Source: an uncultured Clostridia bacterium
GTDB taxonomy: Bacteria > Bacillota > Clostridia > Christensenellales > UBA1242
Reading direction: 5' to 3'
Assembly (NCBI GenBank): GCA_947624415.1
Contig: CANQKH010000010.1
Coordinates: 1-52,233 of the forward strand
DNA length: 52,233 nt
Of the stretch, positions 33,977 through 42,091 are shown one piece after another. The position numbers and the translations under genes were made by a program. The notes beneath the pieces are model-generated. The model did not search any database, had not been told where the DNA came from, and saw only the letters and a program-made list of their open reading frames with translations. Positions within the stretch are counted from its first letter, which is position 1; the number at the start of each line of letters is the position of its first letter.

Positions 33977-35140
33977 ATAATCGGTCAATTCTTTATCTTC
34001 ATTGCTTTCATTTTCTAATTCACTTAGTATTTGATTTGTTTTTTGGGCGACAGATGAATATAAATATTTCGCAACCATATCTCTATGCAAATTGTATTTG
34101 CCGGCCTCTTCCGTTCTGGTTTCAAGTTCATTTTGGTCAACAGTTACAAGTTTTATGGCGACATCGTCTAAAAACTTTTGAAGGGTGGTGGATTCTTCTG
34201 GTGTTAATGTTTCAAGTGCAGAATCTACGAAAGTAGAATCATATTTTTCCAAATCGCTTTTGCGAGCACCATATCCTTGTTTAGTTAACACTTCATTTCT
34301 TTTTTGATAAACATCATTATGCAAGTTTAACATTGCATTCTTGCAAGTAAAGTATTCTGCAAGTTTTGTTTCTTGTTCTTTTGTTAAAGAATCATAAAAT
34401 TCCACGTTTTTTTCTAATTTTTGTTTTTGCTCAACTATTTTTTGAAGATTTTCAACTTTATCTTTAAGTTCTTCAAGCGTTTTGCTCCTTTTTTTGCTTA
34501 ATGATAGGAGAAGTTTGTTTGAAGAAAGTCTTTCACATTCTTTTTTTGCATCTTCCAATTCTTGCTCGCAATTAGGATGTCTTTTTGTAAAATCTTCTAA
34601 ATTTGCCTTGTATGGATTTTTTTTGCCCACAAACATATCCATTGTAAGGGGGACACCATTAATTTTTACATTAGATGGCATTGTGTGATATTCATAGTTG
34701 TTTGTTGTGCCGGATGCAACATACCAATAGTCTTGTCCATCAGAACCAACCTCAACGTCAAAACCAGCCTCTTCAAGGACATCTAAAGAAGATGTATATC
34801 TTTTTACAGTTTTTTCGGCTACAGGGATAAGGTCGGCAATGGCTTGTTCTGATTTTTCTATATCCTCATTAAGATATTGACGAGAATTTTGCTCAATCTT
34901 GTCAACAATTTTTGCCATTTCAGGATTTTCCTTAACATAACTAGCAATAAAAGCATTTAAATATCCTGTTCCCGAATAACCACGCTCTGCTTCTTGTAGT
35001 ATTTTATCCACAGAAATAGAGAAAGAGGACGAACTATCATTTTCTTTGCGAGATTGGGACTGTAAGCGTGAAGAAGGTTGATTAGATTTTCTATAATTAT
35101 TTTCAATTGCCTTCAACAAGGCCAAATATACAGTTGACAT
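33974..35140 (-). CDS. Coiled-coil protein of unknown function
   Basis: 388 residues. A polar, serine-rich N-terminus (about 20-45) is followed by helical segments, a compact central region around residues 125-185 (FDVEVGSDGQDYWYVASGTTNNYEYH), and a long coiled coil (about 190-280). No membrane segment or known motif. Its upstream region (35245-35297) resembles that of the toxin gene at 36836, hinting at shared regulation or common origin. Ribosome-binding site AAAGGAGAG. Confidence 0.7.
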   Translation of the reverse strand: MSTVYLALLKAIENNYRKSNQPSSRLQSQSRKENDSSSSFSISVDKILQEAERGYSGTGYLNAFIASYVKENPEMAKIVDKIEQNSRQYLNEDIEKSEQAIADLIPVAEKTVKRYTSSLDVLEEAGFDVEVGSDGQDYWYVASGTTNNYEYHTMPSNVKINGVPLTMDMFVGKKNPYKANLEDFTKRHPNCEQELEDAKKECERLSSNKLLLSLSKKRSKTLEELKDKVENLQKIVEQKQKLEKNVEFYDSLTKEQETKLAEYFTCKNAMLNLHNDVYQKRNEVLTKQGYGARKSDLEKYDSTFVDSALETLTPEESTTLQKFLDDVAIKLVTVDQNELETRTEEAGKYNLHRDMVAKYLYSSVAQKTNQILSELENESNEDKELTDY

Positions 35141-35652
35141 AATTTTCTCTCCTTTATTTCTTAATTATATTTCTAATTAACACAAATGTCAATAGGTAAA
35201 ATCAAAATCGGGGGCTTTTTTGTGTGAGAAAAACACCCAAAAATATTATGTGATAACATACAAACAAATACAATTTTGAGAAACATTTTTAATAAGAAAG
35301 AGAAAAATTCTATATGATGTGATTAAATATAACAGGGGAGTGAAATTTTAAATATGTTGTGTTTACTGTAAGAACCTTGCCTCACTTGTTTATGCAGTCT
35401 GTTAATTTGTCTGCGTTCTAAAACAAATTTTATGTGTGTCCATACACAAAACTCCTCTCACTATTCATTGTGAATACGCACAACATACATTATGGCATGA
35501 AATTATGTCTTTGCGTATTCATTTTGTGGTTTTTGACAAAAATTTATGTGGCTCTGTTATTTAGAGTGCCCTTAAAATCATTTATACTTTAACTGAATTA
35601 AACATATAGTTGTTAGAGCCAAATAATACACTTTTGTCGTATCAAATTATTA
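35141..35652. other. Intergenic stretch, no gene seen
   Basis: About 500 bases without a credible gene. It holds a long inverted repeat (GAATACGCA near 35470 with TGCGTATTC near 35512) and, at 35245-35297, a GATAACATACAAA segment similar to the region upstream of the toxin gene. Confidence 0.5.
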
Positions 35653-35763
35653 AAAAACCCGAATCAAACAGGGTTCGAATCGGGTTGAAATTGGCTCCAG
35701 TAAGCATTGCTCACATTTGCGAGCCTAAAAAATCACCAAGACGGTGATTTTTGACTGGCTCCC
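35653..35763 (-). repeat. tRNA-Asn 3'-end/terminator repeat, left copy
   Basis: On the minus strand it reads GGGGAGCCAGTC (the end of tRNA-Asn), an AAATCACC/GGTGATTT hairpin, a degenerate second copy, then the AACCCGATTCGAACC...GGGTT terminator. A similar block lies at 36974-37085. Together they bracket the two-gene toxin cassette as imperfect direct repeats. Confidence 0.75.
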
Positions 35764-35844
35764 CAAGGAGTTCTCTGCACGCCTTAAATAAGTAATTGTT
35801 AAATATTTAGTTTATCAAAGATTTAAAAGTTTACGTAGCTAGTA

Positions 35845-36186
35845 TCAAGAATTATAATCATATGGGATTTTATTTTTCTTCTCACCAAGCAAGTTTAGAA
35901 TGTAACCATCTTCAACTTTGCACCACCATTTTGGATTTTGCTTTGGTAGAGCTTCCAAAATTTCTTCATCCGAAGCATTCCCATCTTCCACGGTCTCTAA
36001 GTCTCCCACAAAAATAGGTATGTAAATATCTTCCTTTTCTGGAGAGTATTTATATGAAAAGACAACCATATATTCGTTATCCCTTATTTCTGCATCCGTT
36101 AACATGCCTATCATGCCCTTATGGACATAATTTTTTGCATACTTCTCTTTCTCGACTAAAACCTTTACCATGTCTCCATATTTCAT
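35845..36186 (-). CDS. Probable immunity protein of the toxin cassette
   Basis: 113 residues, acidic. The N-terminal half (KYGDMVKVLVEKEKYAKNYVHKG-type segment, then VVFSYKYSPEKEDIYIPIFV) resembles small SH3-like barrels often found in immunity proteins (DUF4926-like), but no exact family is claimed. Its ATG overlaps the stop of the preceding gene (TAATG), the arrangement typical of toxin-immunity pairs. No signal or membrane segment. Confidence 0.55.
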   Translation of the reverse strand: MKYGDMVKVLVEKEKYAKNYVHKGMIGMLTDAEIRDNEYMVVFSYKYSPEKEDIYIPIFVGDLETVEDGNASDEEILEALPKQNPKWWCKVEDGYILNLLGEKKNKIPYDYNS

Positions 36187-36836
36187 TATACAAGCCCTCC
36201 AATTAATGTGTTATTTTTTAATTTCCCATTTGGAAAAATTGTCCAACCAGTTTTTAGTTTGTAAACTTTCCCTGCATCTTCATTTTTTCCTGGAAAATCT
36301 ATGACAAATCCTATTCTATAACCTTTTTCATCACGAACTCTAAAATTATAACTTCCACTAGCATAGGCTTGTTTAACAAGTTTTTGAAGAATTTCCATTG
36401 CTTCATTAAATTCTTTTTCTCGATATCCCATTTCATTTAAGAGATGTCCTTTATCTTTAAAGGTCCATTCAAATTTTTTTGGCGGTATAATAAGTTTAAC
36501 ATTATCTACCATTGGAGTTGAAATTGAAAATTCTTTGCAATGACAATTGGGGTGATATAATCCTGGAAGAGGATTTGCTGTTCCAACGTTTCCTAATAAT
36601 TTACGAATTGCACCTAGAGTGTAATTCATTGCTAATGGTTTTTTGTCGGTTTCGTTGACAAACCAACAATGATTAACACTAACACATTTCCAACAATGAG
36701 GTTTGGTTTTTATTTCATCAACTCCGGTGTCATAAGGGAAATCTTCAATAGTCCATTTGCATTTGGGATCAACAATTTGAATCCATTCATTAAAAGTTAT
36801 CTTAACTTTCTCATAGATGTTATCGAATACGTTCAT
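36186..36836 (-). CDS. Probable MuF-type polymorphic toxin
   Basis: 216 residues from the ATG at 36836 (AAAAGGAGAT site); the longer frame from 36887 has none. A cysteine-rich middle (CWKC..C, then LYHPNCHC near residue 110) matches the H-P-N-C-x-C signature of phage MuF/minor-head proteins. The C-terminal 90 residues (HLLNEMGY.., FVIDFPGKN, KLKTGWTIFPNG) resemble small nuclease-type toxin tips such as DUF6883. The cassette is flanked by tRNA-derived direct repeats, and the next gene is translationally coupled. Together this suggests a phage- or integrase-derived toxin with its immunity gene. Domain calls are by motif only. Confidence 0.5.
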   Translation of the reverse strand: MNVFDNIYEKVKITFNEWIQIVDPKCKWTIEDFPYDTGVDEIKTKPHCWKCVSVNHCWFVNETDKKPLAMNYTLGAIRKLLGNVGTANPLPGLYHPNCHCKEFSISTPMVDNVKLIIPPKKFEWTFKDKGHLLNEMGYREKEFNEAMEILQKLVKQAYASGSYNFRVRDEKGYRIGFVIDFPGKNEDAGKVYKLKTGWTIFPNGKLKNNTLIGGLV

Positions 36837-36973
36837 TGTATCATATCTCCTTTTATTTATCAAGTTTATACAAATGATAACATACAAATTTTCACAAATG
36901 CAATGTTGAGTGACATTTTTTTAGAATTTGGTTCTTTTAGTAAGAAAACGGTAATTACTTTTCTTGTATCCTT

Positions 36974-37085
36974 ACAAAAACCCGACTCAAACAGGATTTG
37001 AATCGGGTTTTGACTGGCCTGCAGCTTTACTCACCAGTGCGAGTCTAAAAAAAATCACCATGACGGTGATTTTTGACTGGCTCCC
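36974..37085 (-). repeat. tRNA-Asn 3'-end/terminator repeat, right copy
   Basis: Same organisation as 35653-35763: GGCTCCCC, TCACC/GGTGA hairpin, GAATCGGGTTTT terminator arm. A further partial copy (GGCTCCCCAGTGAATTCTCAC) continues to about 37110. Hairpins AGAAAC/GTTTCT and CTACG/CGTAG follow to 37145. No gene in 36888-37193. Confidence 0.75.
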
Positions 37086-37156
37086 CAGTGAATTCTCACT
37101 TGTGCGAGCCTAGAAGAAACTTGCGTTTCTTACTACGGTCGTAGGTAAAATTTTAT

Positions 37157-37188
37157 TAAAAAACCCAATTCACGGTTCGAATCGGGTT
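37157..37188 (-). terminator. Terminator of tRNA-Asn
   Basis: On the minus strand AACCCGATTC pairs with GAATTGGGTT (one G-T pair), followed by a T-run, six bases after the tRNA CCA end. Confidence 0.85.
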
Positions 37189-37193
37189 TAGAC

Positions 37194-37268
37194 TGGCTCC
37201 CCAGGTAGGATTCGAACCTACGGCCTATCGGTTAACAGCCGAGCGCTCCACCACTGAGCTACTGGGGA
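37194..37268 (-). tRNA. tRNA-Asn (anticodon GTT)
   Basis: Minus strand: acceptor TCCCCAG/CTGGGGA, D-arm GCTCAGTGGTGGAGC, anticodon stem TCGG/CCGA with loop CTGTTAA (anticodon GTT), T-arm GTAGGTTCGAATCCTAC, discriminator G and encoded CCA (37196-37194). Confidence 0.95.
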
Positions 37269-37655
37269 ATATAAAGTTGTTTTGTGGTGTGTTTCACGCT
37301 CGGCTACTAACCGGTTATCGGTTTAATTCGCTTTGCTCATACGCAGAACACTGTGTGTTCTTGTCGACCAGCCCCGCGCTCCACCACTGAGCTACTGGGG
37401 AATATAAAGTTGTTTTGTGGTGTGTTTCACGCTCGGCTACTAACCGATTATCGGTTTAATTCGCTTCGCTCATACGCAGAACGCTGTGTGTTCTTGTCGA
37501 CCAGCCCCGCGCTCCACCACTGAGCTACTGGGGAATATAAAATTGTTTTGTGGTGTGTTTCACGCTCGGCTACTAACCGATTATCGGTTTAATTCGCTTC
37601 GCTCATACGCAGAACACTGTGTGTTCTTGGCGACCAGCCCCGCGCTCCACCACTC
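37245..37655 (-). repeat. 133-bp tandem array made of tRNA-Asn 5' halves
   Basis: Upstream of tRNA-Asn on its strand, the first 25-27 bases of the tRNA (TCCCCAGTAGCTCAGTGGTG and the following GAGCGC) recur with an exact 133-bp period. Landmark GCTCCACCACT sits at 37245 (true tRNA), 37378, 37511 and 37644. Each unit also holds a GAACAC/GTGTTC hairpin and an inverted, altered copy of the anticodon arm (GCTCGGCTACTAACCG on the plus strand). The leftmost unit is truncated. No protein is encoded; a promoter lies upstream at 37778. Confidence 0.85.
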
Positions 37656-37749
37656 AAAGAGAGAGTATTTTAGTTTTGCTATGAGTTATGGTTATTTCTA
37701 TCCAAATTTTCACATTCAAGCAAAAGTGTTTTTTATAGAACACTCCTAT

Positions 37750-37778
37750 ATAATATCAAAAAAGCAACTCTTTGTCAA
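37750..37778 (-). promoter_or_regulatory. Promoter reading into the tRNA-half array and tRNA-Asn
   Basis: Minus strand TTGACA (37778-37773), 17-bp spacer, TATTAT (37755-37750). It overlaps the 3' end of the DivIC-like gene and would transcribe the array and the tRNA as one RNA. Confidence 0.75.
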
Positions 37779-37989
37779 TAAAAATCTCAAAATTTTTCAA
37801 AATAATTTTTTGGTTGAAGGGTGATGATTTTATAACTGAAGAAATTTGTTCGTTTTGTTTTTTTAATTCTTCAAGTCGTTTTTGTTTTGCATTCAAAATT
37901 ATTGATGTTGTTATTGCAAAAATAACAACAAGTGCAAGGCCTATTGAAATCCAAAAGGTTGTCCAGTTTATTTTAAAAGGTTTTTTCAA
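37756..37989 (-). CDS. DivIC/FtsB-like cell-division or sporulation protein
   Basis: 77 residues. A short basic N-terminus, one membrane helix (about 10-32, FWISIGLALVVIFAITTSIIL) and a coiled coil (KQKRLEELKKQNEQI) is the layout of DivIC/FtsL-type bitopic proteins. It follows yabP and yabQ, where divIC sits in Bacillus and Clostridia. The start overlaps the yabQ stop (ATGA). Sequence alone is weak; context carries the call. Confidence 0.65.
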   Translation of the reverse strand: MKKPFKINWTTFWISIGLALVVIFAITTSIILNAKQKRLEELKKQNEQISSVIKSSPFNQKIILKNFEIFIDKELLF

Positions 37990-38300
37990 TTTTTTCTCCT
38001 TAGTTTAATATAGCACTTTTGTATGACTTTTGTCCAGAGAAATTTTGAAATAATCTTCAGTGAGACAAATGATAGCAAAAAAATTGCAACAACGTAAATT
38101 CTAAATTGACCATAGTTGAATTTCAAATTTAAAAGAAAAAGCAGGGCAAAGGAGAAAATAACGGCAAAGAAGTCTAAAATATGTTTCAAAATTTTTCGTT
38201 TTGAGAAAACTTGAAGTATGTCAAAAATAACAGCACAAAATATGCCGCAACAAAACACTATAAAAAGCATAAGGGGTTGGTTAAGAGTGGGGTAAAGCAC
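37986..38300 (-). CDS. yabQ: YabQ-like spore cortex membrane protein
   Basis: 104 residues with three membrane helices (about 5-30, 40-58, 65-85) and a basic tail. YabQ is needed for spore cortex formation in Bacillus and sits between yabP and divIC, as here. The start is eight bases after the yabP stop. Assigned by length, topology and neighbours. Confidence 0.7.
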   Translation of the reverse strand: MLYPTLNQPLMLFIVFCCGIFCAVIFDILQVFSKRKILKHILDFFAVIFSFALLFLLNLKFNYGQFRIYVVAIFLLSFVSLKIISKFLWTKVIQKCYIKLRRKN

Positions 38301-38308
38301 AATATCTC

Positions 38309-38557
38309 CTATTTAAATATTTTTTTCATTAAAGATTTTTTGCCACCTGCTTCGCCAAATTTAATACATGAAAATTTGCCAAAAAAGGTTACTTCGCCTT
38401 CATCCAAACTTAATTTTTTCACTTCAATTGCCGAGCCGCTTATAATCAAAGCCTCATTACCTCTTTCGACAACTGCTTGTGTTGAGGTTGAAGAAGCGAC
38501 TTTTGTTGCCCCTTTAATTGTCAGCAAATCGCCTTCGAGATGTAAAATATTATTCAT
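38309..38557 (-). CDS. yabP: YabP-family sporulation protein
   Basis: 82 residues. The family pattern is visible: LTIKGATKVASS, a variable turn, EALIISGSAIEVKKLSLDEGEVTFFGKFSCIKF. YabP-type proteins are small beta-rich factors used in spore coat or cortex assembly. First gene of yabP-yabQ-divIC. Ribosome-binding site AAGGAG. Confidence 0.75.
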   Translation of the reverse strand: MNNILHLEGDLLTIKGATKVASSTSTQAVVERGNEALIISGSAIEVKKLSLDEGEVTFFGKFSCIKFGEAGGKKSLMKKIFK

Positions 38558-38636
38558 AAAAACTCCTTAAAATAAAATATTCTACAAACTTTTTAAAAAT
38601 GATAGATTTTATAAGAAAAATGATATAAAATAGGGT

Positions 38637-39446
38637 ATGGAAAAAATGATTTTTAAAAGTCAAACTGATGGACAAATTGAGGATATTTTGACTGAAAAGG
38701 GCTTTAAGAGAGGGCGAGTTCTAAAATTTTTAAAGAATAAGGATGTAAGGATTAATGGCGAAAAAATCAGCAGTAATGTTATGGTGGGATGCAGAGATGA
38801 GGTTTGTGTGTTTTATATGCCAGAAGACTTGCTGAGCATTGAAAAAATTTTTGAAGATGAAAACATTTTAATAGTCAACAAGCCAGCAGGAATTGAAGTT
38901 GAAGGTGATGGAGGGGTGTGTCAAAAAACTAAAACTTATGCCGTGCATAGACTTGATCGCAACACTACCGGGCTTTTAATTCTTGCCAAAAACAGGAAGG
39001 CAAAAGAAACGCTAGAAAAAGCGTTTAAGGAAAAGGGGATAACAAAAAAATATCTTGCGGAAGTTGTGGGGAAAACTCAATTTAAGGATTTCACATTCAA
39101 CGCATTTTTGCTTAAAGATTCGGCATCAAGCATTGTGAAAATTTACAAAAGCAAGGTGAGTGGAAGTGTTGCCATATCAACAACTTTTTCTACATTAAAG
39201 AGTAGTGGAAATTCATCGCTTGTTGAATGTCAACTTCACAGCGGAAAAACTCATCAAATTAGAGCCTCTCTTGCTTATCTTGGTCATGCAATAATAGGGG
39301 ATGGAAAGTATGGCAAAAATGCAGACAATAAAAATTTTAATGCCAAAACGCAAAGACTTCACGCATATTATTTAAAGTTTGAAAAACTGGAACAACCACT
39401 TGAATCTCTAAACGGGAAAGAGTTTGTTTCCAATCCGCAGTGGTAA
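38637..39446 (+). CDS. RluA-family 23S rRNA pseudouridine synthase with S4 domain
   Basis: 269 residues. An S4-like RNA-binding domain (about 12-60, RGRVLKFLKNKDVRING) precedes the catalytic domain. The active site HRLDRNTTG near residue 104-112 carries the conserved Asp; KKYLAEVVG and QLHSGKTHQIRASLA are further RluA blocks. It isomerises uridine in rRNA (RluC/RluD-like). The start ATG at 38637 has a weak site; an in-frame ATG three codons later is also possible. Confidence 0.85.
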   Translation: MEKMIFKSQTDGQIEDILTEKGFKRGRVLKFLKNKDVRINGEKISSNVMVGCRDEVCVFYMPEDLLSIEKIFEDENILIVNKPAGIEVEGDGGVCQKTKTYAVHRLDRNTTGLLILAKNRKAKETLEKAFKEKGITKKYLAEVVGKTQFKDFTFNAFLLKDSASSIVKIYKSKVSGSVAISTTFSTLKSSGNSSLVECQLHSGKTHQIRASLAYLGHAIIGDGKYGKNADNKNFNAKTQRLHAYYLKFEKLEQPLESLNGKEFVSNPQW

Positions 39447-39449
39447 AAT

Positions 39450-39816
39450 TAGAGAGCCGCTAAGCCCCTGGGCTTAAAAGAGAATGAGACTGATATTCTT
39501 AAATACAACTTTATTCGCTGGTCGCTAAGCCCCTGGGCTTAAAAGAGAACGAGACTGATATTCTTAAATACATTTAATTCGCTGGTCGCTAAGCCCCTGG
39601 GCTTAAATTTTTTGAGAGAGTGTAATTTGTATTTTTAAATATCATTGCATTCGATAGTCGCTAAGCCCCTGGGCTTAAAAGAGAATGAGACTGATATTCT
39701 TAAATACAACTTCATTCGCTGGTCGCTAAGCCCCTGGGCTTAAATTTTTTGAGAGAGTGTAATTTGTATTTTTAAATATCCGTTGCATTCGATAGTCGCT
39801 AAGCCCCTGGGCTTAA
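39450..39816. repeat. Tandem hairpin array, six units, AAGCCCCTGGGCTT palindrome
   Basis: TAAGCCCCTGGGCTTA starts at 39461, 39526, 39590, 39662, 39727 and 39800 (spacing 64-73). Two spacer types alternate: one with GAGAATGAGACTGATATTC, one with TTTTTTGAGAGAGTGTAATTTG. Both keep the TTAAATA..ATTCG skeleton of the arrays at 3765 and 25855. Spacers repeat, so this is not a CRISPR. No gene lies between 39447 and 39879. Confidence 0.85.
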
Positions 39817-39832
39817 AAAACTAAGATTTCTA

Positions 39833-39861
39833 TTGAAATATTTATTTTTTTATGTTATACT
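39833..39861 (+). promoter_or_regulatory. Promoter of the second MoxR-like gene
   Basis: TTGAAA (39833-39838), 17-bp spacer, TATACT (39856-39861), following the hairpin array by 17 bases. Confidence 0.7.
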
Positions 39862-39879
39862 ATAAACAAGGAGTAGTTC

Positions 39880-41961
39880 ATGGACAAAAAAATCAAAGAC
39901 GAGTTCTTTAGAACGATAAAAATAACAAGCGGGAAAAATGACATTGTTCGAGATAAAGTTTGTATAGATAGTTATAGAGCATATCATGGTCTAAAACAAC
40001 CATCACTTGACGCGTGCGTTGCTGGTGCAACCGATTTTGCACAAATTCTTGGTGCCGACGTTCAACCAAAGAGACAACAGCCATCAACGGGTCAACCTTG
40101 TGGTGATATAGTTCTTCGTTCAACAATAGGCCACCTTGACAACTATGTTGACTCAGTTATAGCAGGGACAGCCAATCAAGGGAGTAAGATGGTAAACGAT
40201 TCGACGGGACTTATTTGCCCTGTTATATTTGCCAATGATTCAGTGCTTGAGCCAAATTCTCCTTTTGGCGAGTATAAGGTCAAGAAGGCAGGTTCATATT
40301 ACACAATAGCATTTAACAGACTGGTATGGCCTCAAAAACTTGCCGGAAACCAAAGTGAACTTAACACGGCAAGGGTTATTGGTGCACTAACTCCAACAGG
40401 CAAAAGTTTCAGTGGAAGAATGGTTTTTGACCACACCCTTGACCCTCTTCCAGAATATGAATACAGGGGAAGAAAATATGTCCATGTAGAGGCGACAAAA
40501 GATGAAGTTTTGGAATCGGGTGCTTACATTCAAAGGGGACAGAAATATTGGGTTGAAGTTTTGCCTATTGTTTGGCAGGTTCGCAACCATACAAACTTGC
40601 CACAAATAAATCCTTTTGCAACAGGAAAAGAAGAACACCTAGAATTAAGAAGCGAAAGTGGAATAATAAGCGGAATACCTTTTTATCCAGAATATATCGG
40701 CACTTATTCCAACGAGTGGCAGAACAGTTTGATAAGAGCATATTTAAATGGTATTGACATTTATGATGAAATCAAGAGAAAGAATGGTCTATCAAAGAAA
40801 AAGATGCCAGATAACTTTAACTTTACAAAATCAGGCTTCCTAGATCAAATATATGAAGAGGAACAGGTTGCACAAGTAACCAAACCTAGAACTCAAACTA
40901 CAGCCAAGCCACGCACATATGGGTATGGCGTAAAGATTTCCAGTGATAAGGCAAAGATTGATGACCAAATTAAATTTTATGTTAAAAATGGCCAGTCATT
41001 TATGCTTCATGGGCCAAGCGGTGTTGGAAAGAGCAGACGTGTTCAAGAAATAGACCCTAACTACGTTATGATTCAACTCCGTGAGGGGATATTGCCAGAG
41101 GAAATCATGGGAAAAACTGCTTACGAAAATGATAAAAGCGTTTGGCTTCCTCCAACATGGTATACAGCGATTTGCGATGTTTGTGCGAAAGACCCAAACA
41201 AAAATCACATTTTATTCATTGATGAAATAACAAACGTTCGACCTCATGAACAAGGACTGGTTTACCATATAGTTTTGGAACGCTCTGTTGACGGTAGCGA
41301 CGATAAACTTCTTCCTGACAACTGCGTCGTTGTTGCGGCAGGAAACTCAATTTTTGAATCTGATGCCGCTCACAATATGCCAGAGCCTTTGTTTAGAAGA
41401 TTTAACGGACATATAAACATTCCATTAAGTGTTGACGAATTTTTGAACTGGGGCTGCCAATTAAATGAAGAGGGAAGACCAAAAGTTCATCCAATCGTGC
41501 TTGCATATGTGGCATCTCATCATGAACTCTTATATTCAAAGTATGACAGCGAAAAGCCACCCGAATATGCAATAGACCCTCGTGGTTGGGAGCAAATTTC
41601 AGACATAATTTATGATAATGACGAGGTTGTTCGACTTTCTCTTATTGAAAACAAGATAGGACATGAAAATGCAGTTGATTTTTGTAACTTTGCAAAAACA
41701 CCACTTATAACTATTGATGAGATAATGAATGACGACATCGACACAAGACGAGTTCCTAGCGATTTTAATGCTCAACACGTTCTTTGCTTGACGCTGAGAT
41801 GTGCGACAGAGGAACAAGTTCCAAAAGTTAGGAAATTTATAAGAAAATATTTGGGTGGTGAACATCTTGCCTACTTTGATTCAGTTTGGACAGAGGATAA
41901 TGATGAAAGAGCATTGCTTATAGGCAGACTATCAGACACAGGCGCTATATACACTGAATGA
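39880..41961 (+). CDS. MoxR-like AAA+ ATPase with novel N-terminal domain, copy 2
   Basis: 693 residues, paralog of the protein at 18398. AAA+ module at about 350-570: Walker A GPSGVGKS near residue 380, Walker B LFIDEIT near 446, sensor AAGN, arginine finger RRF. N-terminal domain blocks FGEYKVKKAGSYYTIAF, LVWPQ and YWVEVLPIVWQV match the paralog. A threonine/proline-rich linker (about 325-350) joins the halves. No VWA partner nearby. Ribosome-binding site AAGGAG. Function unknown; probably remodels a specific partner bound by the N-terminal domain. Confidence 0.8.
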   Translation: MDKKIKDEFFRTIKITSGKNDIVRDKVCIDSYRAYHGLKQPSLDACVAGATDFAQILGADVQPKRQQPSTGQPCGDIVLRSTIGHLDNYVDSVIAGTANQGSKMVNDSTGLICPVIFANDSVLEPNSPFGEYKVKKAGSYYTIAFNRLVWPQKLAGNQSELNTARVIGALTPTGKSFSGRMVFDHTLDPLPEYEYRGRKYVHVEATKDEVLESGAYIQRGQKYWVEVLPIVWQVRNHTNLPQINPFATGKEEHLELRSESGIISGIPFYPEYIGTYSNEWQNSLIRAYLNGIDIYDEIKRKNGLSKKKMPDNFNFTKSGFLDQIYEEEQVAQVTKPRTQTTAKPRTYGYGVKISSDKAKIDDQIKFYVKNGQSFMLHGPSGVGKSRRVQEIDPNYVMIQLREGILPEEIMGKTAYENDKSVWLPPTWYTAICDVCAKDPNKNHILFIDEITNVRPHEQGLVYHIVLERSVDGSDDKLLPDNCVVVAAGNSIFESDAAHNMPEPLFRRFNGHINIPLSVDEFLNWGCQLNEEGRPKVHPIVLAYVASHHELLYSKYDSEKPPEYAIDPRGWEQISDIIYDNDEVVRLSLIENKIGHENAVDFCNFAKTPLITIDEIMNDDIDTRRVPSDFNAQHVLCLTLRCATEEQVPKVRKFIRKYLGGEHLAYFDSVWTEDNDERALLIGRLSDTGAIYTE

Positions 41962-42020
41962 CAGGAAAGAAATAGGATTTAATAATTAATATTTAGATTG
42001 CGATTTATCTAAATAAAAAC

Positions 42021-42046
42021 AAAAGCCCCATTTAAGGGGCTTTTTT
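42021..42046. terminator. Bidirectional terminator between MoxR-like gene and recO
   Basis: AAAAGCCCC (42021-42029) pairs with GGGGCTTTT (42036-42044), with an A-run on the left and T-run on the right. Confidence 0.85.
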
Positions 42047-42091
42047 GTAATAGAAAACCAGGGACAGCCGGGATTCAATTGTTGTTACTTA

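Noticed and set aside
37486-37824. 112-codon plus-strand frame
   Set aside because: It runs through the tRNA-derived tandem array and the end of the DivIC-like gene on the opposite strand.
39450-39816. CRISPR array
   Set aside because: The repeats are regular, but the intervening sequences are themselves repeated (two alternating types) and no cas genes are in the window.
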